Assembly (NCBI GenBank): GCA_038040385.1
Contig: JBBPII010000015.1
Span: 86,164-150,163, forward strand
DNA: 64,000 nt
DNA from: Gilichinskyi gelida
GTDB lineage: Bacteria; Acidobacteriota; Thermoanaerobaculia; Gp7-AA8
Direction of reading: 5' to 3'
Positions 62,021 through 64,000 of this stretch are shown here, piece by piece (positions within the stretch are counted from its first letter, which is position 1; each line of letters begins with the position of its first letter). A model generated the notes under the pieces. It was given only the letters and a program-made list of their open reading frames with translations, ran no database searches and was not told the DNA's origin. The translations under genes and the position numbers were made by a program.

Positions 62021-63966
62021 CTCTGAAGACCACGCCGGATCATGCGCACCCGTGCGCGGTCGTGCCGGCCGGAGAACTGCTCCTCCTCGTACAGACGGAT
62101 GAGCGGCGCGAGCGCGGCGGCGCCATCGGGACGGCTGCGGCGCAGCTCGTCGAGCGCCTCCGCCATGGTCATCGACGCGCCGACCTCGATTCCGAGAGCG
62201 CGGAGATGCGCCGCCAGCCGGTCGAAGAGCGAGTGCCGACCGCGGAGCACCCACACCAGCACCATCCCGGCGGCAACCACGACCAGCAGCGTCATCCCAA
62301 ACCGCACGCTCATCACCTCGGCGGCCGAGCGGCGCGTGCCGCGGCCGATCGCGGCGATCATGTCGCGCGCGGTGCGGATGGCTTCGATGGCCAGACTCAC
62401 CTGATCGGCCAGGCCGAAGGTCAGGACGTAACGGTCCCAGAAGTAGTTGATCGAGTCGCTGAGCGCCGACGCGTACATGCCGACCAGCCCGTCCTGCGAG
62501 TTGCCGGGGCGTAGCGACGGCGGCGTCGGATCGAACGTCTGCCATGCCTCGCCGTCGTAGGCTTCCACCCAGGCATGCGCGTCCTCGCGGCGCACCACGA
62601 AGTAGCCGGTGAGCGGATTGAGTTTGCCGCCGTAGAAGCCGCCGGCGATGCGCGCCGGGACGTCGACGGCGGTCAGCAGGGCGACCATCCCGGCGGCGAA
62701 GTACTCGCAGTGCCCGCGCTGCTCCTGGAGCAGAAAGCTGTCGACGGTCATGGTGTGCCCGATGTCGGCCGGGTTGGGCGTGTAGCGGAAGCGCGTCGCC
62801 AGATAGTGCTCGATCGCGCCGGCCTTGGCCATCGGGTCGGTGAGATTGCCGGCGATCTGCCGCGCCATCGCCGCGACGGGCGGGGTGACCGGATAGTTCG
62901 ATACCGGAACGCGCCGGACGCGCAGGGGGGAAGTGTTCCGGGCGAGGTGCACGTCGTAGCTGATCACGTCGCGGCGGGTCGGCCAGACCATGAACGTGTC
63001 GCGCGTCGGCCCCTCGTAGATCTGCTGCGGCCCGTCGACTTGCCATGTGCCGGCCGGTAGGAAGAGGCGTCCGCCAGTGACCAGCCGCTGCTGAATCGTT
63101 GCCCGCCGGTCGAATCCGACGGGCCGGGCGATCTGCGTCGCCCCCTCGCGCGCCGGCAACGGCGCGAAATCGCGCCGTCCTTGCAGCCACTTGTTGCCGC
63201 CGAAGCGCTCGTACAGCGTGCCGCGAAGCCGCAGCGGGGTGAAGAACGGCATGGCGTCCGGCCCCATCCACACCCGGCTGACCACCGTCGCGTCGGGGAG
63301 GATCTCGCGCTGTTCGTTGAAGTCGATCGATTCGCTCAGTCCGGTCGCCGCGTTCGACAGCCGTCCCACCATCCCCGGAACGAGGGGGTTGCGCACGCGC
63401 GGCAGGAGCGGGAAGAGCGCCATGCCGAGGGCGGTCGTGGCGGCGACGTAGAAGCCCGCGGCGCGACCCGAGGGGGCGGCGACGAGCGGCGCGTTGGCGT
63501 TGGCGGCACTTTCCAGATGGCTGATGGAAATGAGCTGCCGGAAAAGCATGAAACCGAAGGCGATGACGAACGGGATGATGGCGATGTGCGTGGCGGTGGC
63601 CACGCTGGCGATGAAGATGAGCGATGCGGTCAGGAGCCGTTGCATGTGATTCTTCGTGCGCAGCGACTCGATCGGCTGGTAGAGGGCGATGAAGAGGATG
63701 AGATGCGTCGACGCGGCGATGGCGTTGCGGGAGATGATCGCCGCGTCGATGACGTAGAAGACGATGTAGGCCACGGCCAGCCCACGCATGACCGGCGCGG
63801 GGATGATCTCCGGGCTGCGCCCGGCGGCCACGCGCACCACCATCACCGTCATCAGCGCGTGGAAGGCGAGCAGCGGCAGGAGCGAGATCGTCTGCGTCGC
63901 GTACAGCGGCACCGCGGCGAGCATCGCCAGCAGCAGGAGCTCGATGTCACGCCGTTTTGCGCTCAT
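62011..63966 (-). CDS. TgpA-type membrane transglutaminase
   Basis: A 651-aa protein: about six N-terminal TM helices (DUF3488/TgpA_N), a periplasmic transglutaminase core with catalytic Cys in RGHCEYFAAGM, His in EDAHAWVEAY and Asp in TFDPTP, then one TM helix and a DUF4129-like C-terminal domain (EEEQFSGRHD). ATG 63966 is chosen; 63981 is an alternative. It is likely linked to an exported-peptide or cell-envelope cross-linking function. The stop codon lies within the adjoining repeat. Confidence 0.92.
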   Translation of the reverse strand: MSAKRRDIELLLLAMLAAVPLYATQTISLLPLLAFHALMTVMVVRVAAGRSPEIIPAPVMRGLAVAYIVFYVIDAAIISRNAIAASTHLILFIALYQPIESLRTKNHMQRLLTASLIFIASVATATHIAIIPFVIAFGFMLFRQLISISHLESAANANAPLVAAPSGRAAGFYVAATTALGMALFPLLPRVRNPLVPGMVGRLSNAATGLSESIDFNEQREILPDATVVSRVWMGPDAMPFFTPLRLRGTLYERFGGNKWLQGRRDFAPLPAREGATQIARPVGFDRRATIQQRLVTGGRLFLPAGTWQVDGPQQIYEGPTRDTFMVWPTRRDVISYDVHLARNTSPLRVRRVPVSNYPVTPPVAAMARQIAGNLTDPMAKAGAIEHYLATRFRYTPNPADIGHTMTVDSFLLQEQRGHCEYFAAGMVALLTAVDVPARIAGGFYGGKLNPLTGYFVVRREDAHAWVEAYDGEAWQTFDPTPPSLRPGNSQDGLVGMYASALSDSINYFWDRYVLTFGLADQVSLAIEAIRTARDMIAAIGRGTRRSAAEVMSVRFGMTLLVVVAAGMVLVWVLRGRHSLFDRLAAHLRALGIEVGASMTMAEALDELRRSRPDGAAALAPLIRLYEEEQFSGRHDRARVRMIRRGLQSLS

Positions 63967-63981
63967 CGGGCCCCCCGGCAT

Positions 63982-64000
63982 TTATCCTGAGGAGCGCAGC
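63982..64000 (+). repeat. Partial family A repeat at window end
   Basis: TTATCCTGAGGAGCGCAGC matches the left arm of the copy at 61914. The rest is outside the window. Confidence 0.75.

Overview
This is a GC-rich, gene-dense bacterial chromosome segment with no rRNA, tRNA, CRISPR array, prophage or conventional transposase that I could find. The best guess for the host is an Acidobacteriota bacterium, perhaps Thermoanaerobaculia-like. The reasons are the acidobacterial VWFA-related secreted protein (49564-51249), several secreted proteins of unrecognised families, the A2M/PBP1C pair, a Gram-negative-type cell-envelope gene set, and very many short palindromic repeats lying between and inside genes. 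The phylum call is inference; no 16S or marker tree was possible.

Layout. 1-8604: partial MFS transporter, then alpha-2-macroglobulin and PBP1C overlapping by 4 bp. 8660-13041: hotdog thioesterase, a repeat-bounded DUF559 endonuclease, and a large GAF/PAS/GGDEF/EAL protein. 13151-17737: DUF2071 protein, two lipoproteins, GT2, AmpG-like MFS, rsmE. 17754-21130: gltA, a secreted protein, purC. 21127-27657 (minus strand): LCAT-like hydrolase, queF, a PilT-like ATPase with a coiled-coil tail, a single-domain response regulator, pyrC, pyrB, pyrR. 28007-32361: M23 peptidase, secreted protein, a decayed oxidoreductase, trxB, rnd. 32358-37085: degenerate NTase, recQ, a repeat-bounded GIY-YIG endonuclease with an amber stop, M50-like protease, aromatic amino acid decarboxylase. 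37057-48561 (minus strand): a polysaccharide or glycoconjugate locus with a polyprenyl-phosphate sugar transferase, five glycosyltransferases and several polytopic membrane proteins. 48551-56378: dapF, acidobacterial VWA protein, truA, then an envelope cluster uppS-cdsA-dxr-rseP. 56375-64000: vapBC, cinA, ABC-F ATPase, a frameshifted DUF3667-like gene, pdxJ and a TgpA-type transglutaminase.

The most striking signal is the repeat population. At least nine families of short inverted repeats recur. They abut or supply stop codons, sometimes supply start codons or promoter boxes, and are read in frame through many proteins, most densely in the glycosyltransferase locus. Two different families each have one longer copy that encloses a small single-domain nuclease gene: DUF559 at 9124 and GIY-YIG at 34774. 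Both longer copies have the same plan: inverted terminal repeats, a nearly identical 15-bp palindrome just upstream of the ATG, and an ORF whose C-terminus reads into the right-hand repeat. Short copies of the same families lack the nuclease. I propose these as autonomous and non-autonomous forms of nuclease-associated palindromic elements.

A second theme is leaderless expression. Many genes have a -10-like TANNNT box 5-12 nt before the start codon and no Shine-Dalgarno sequence.
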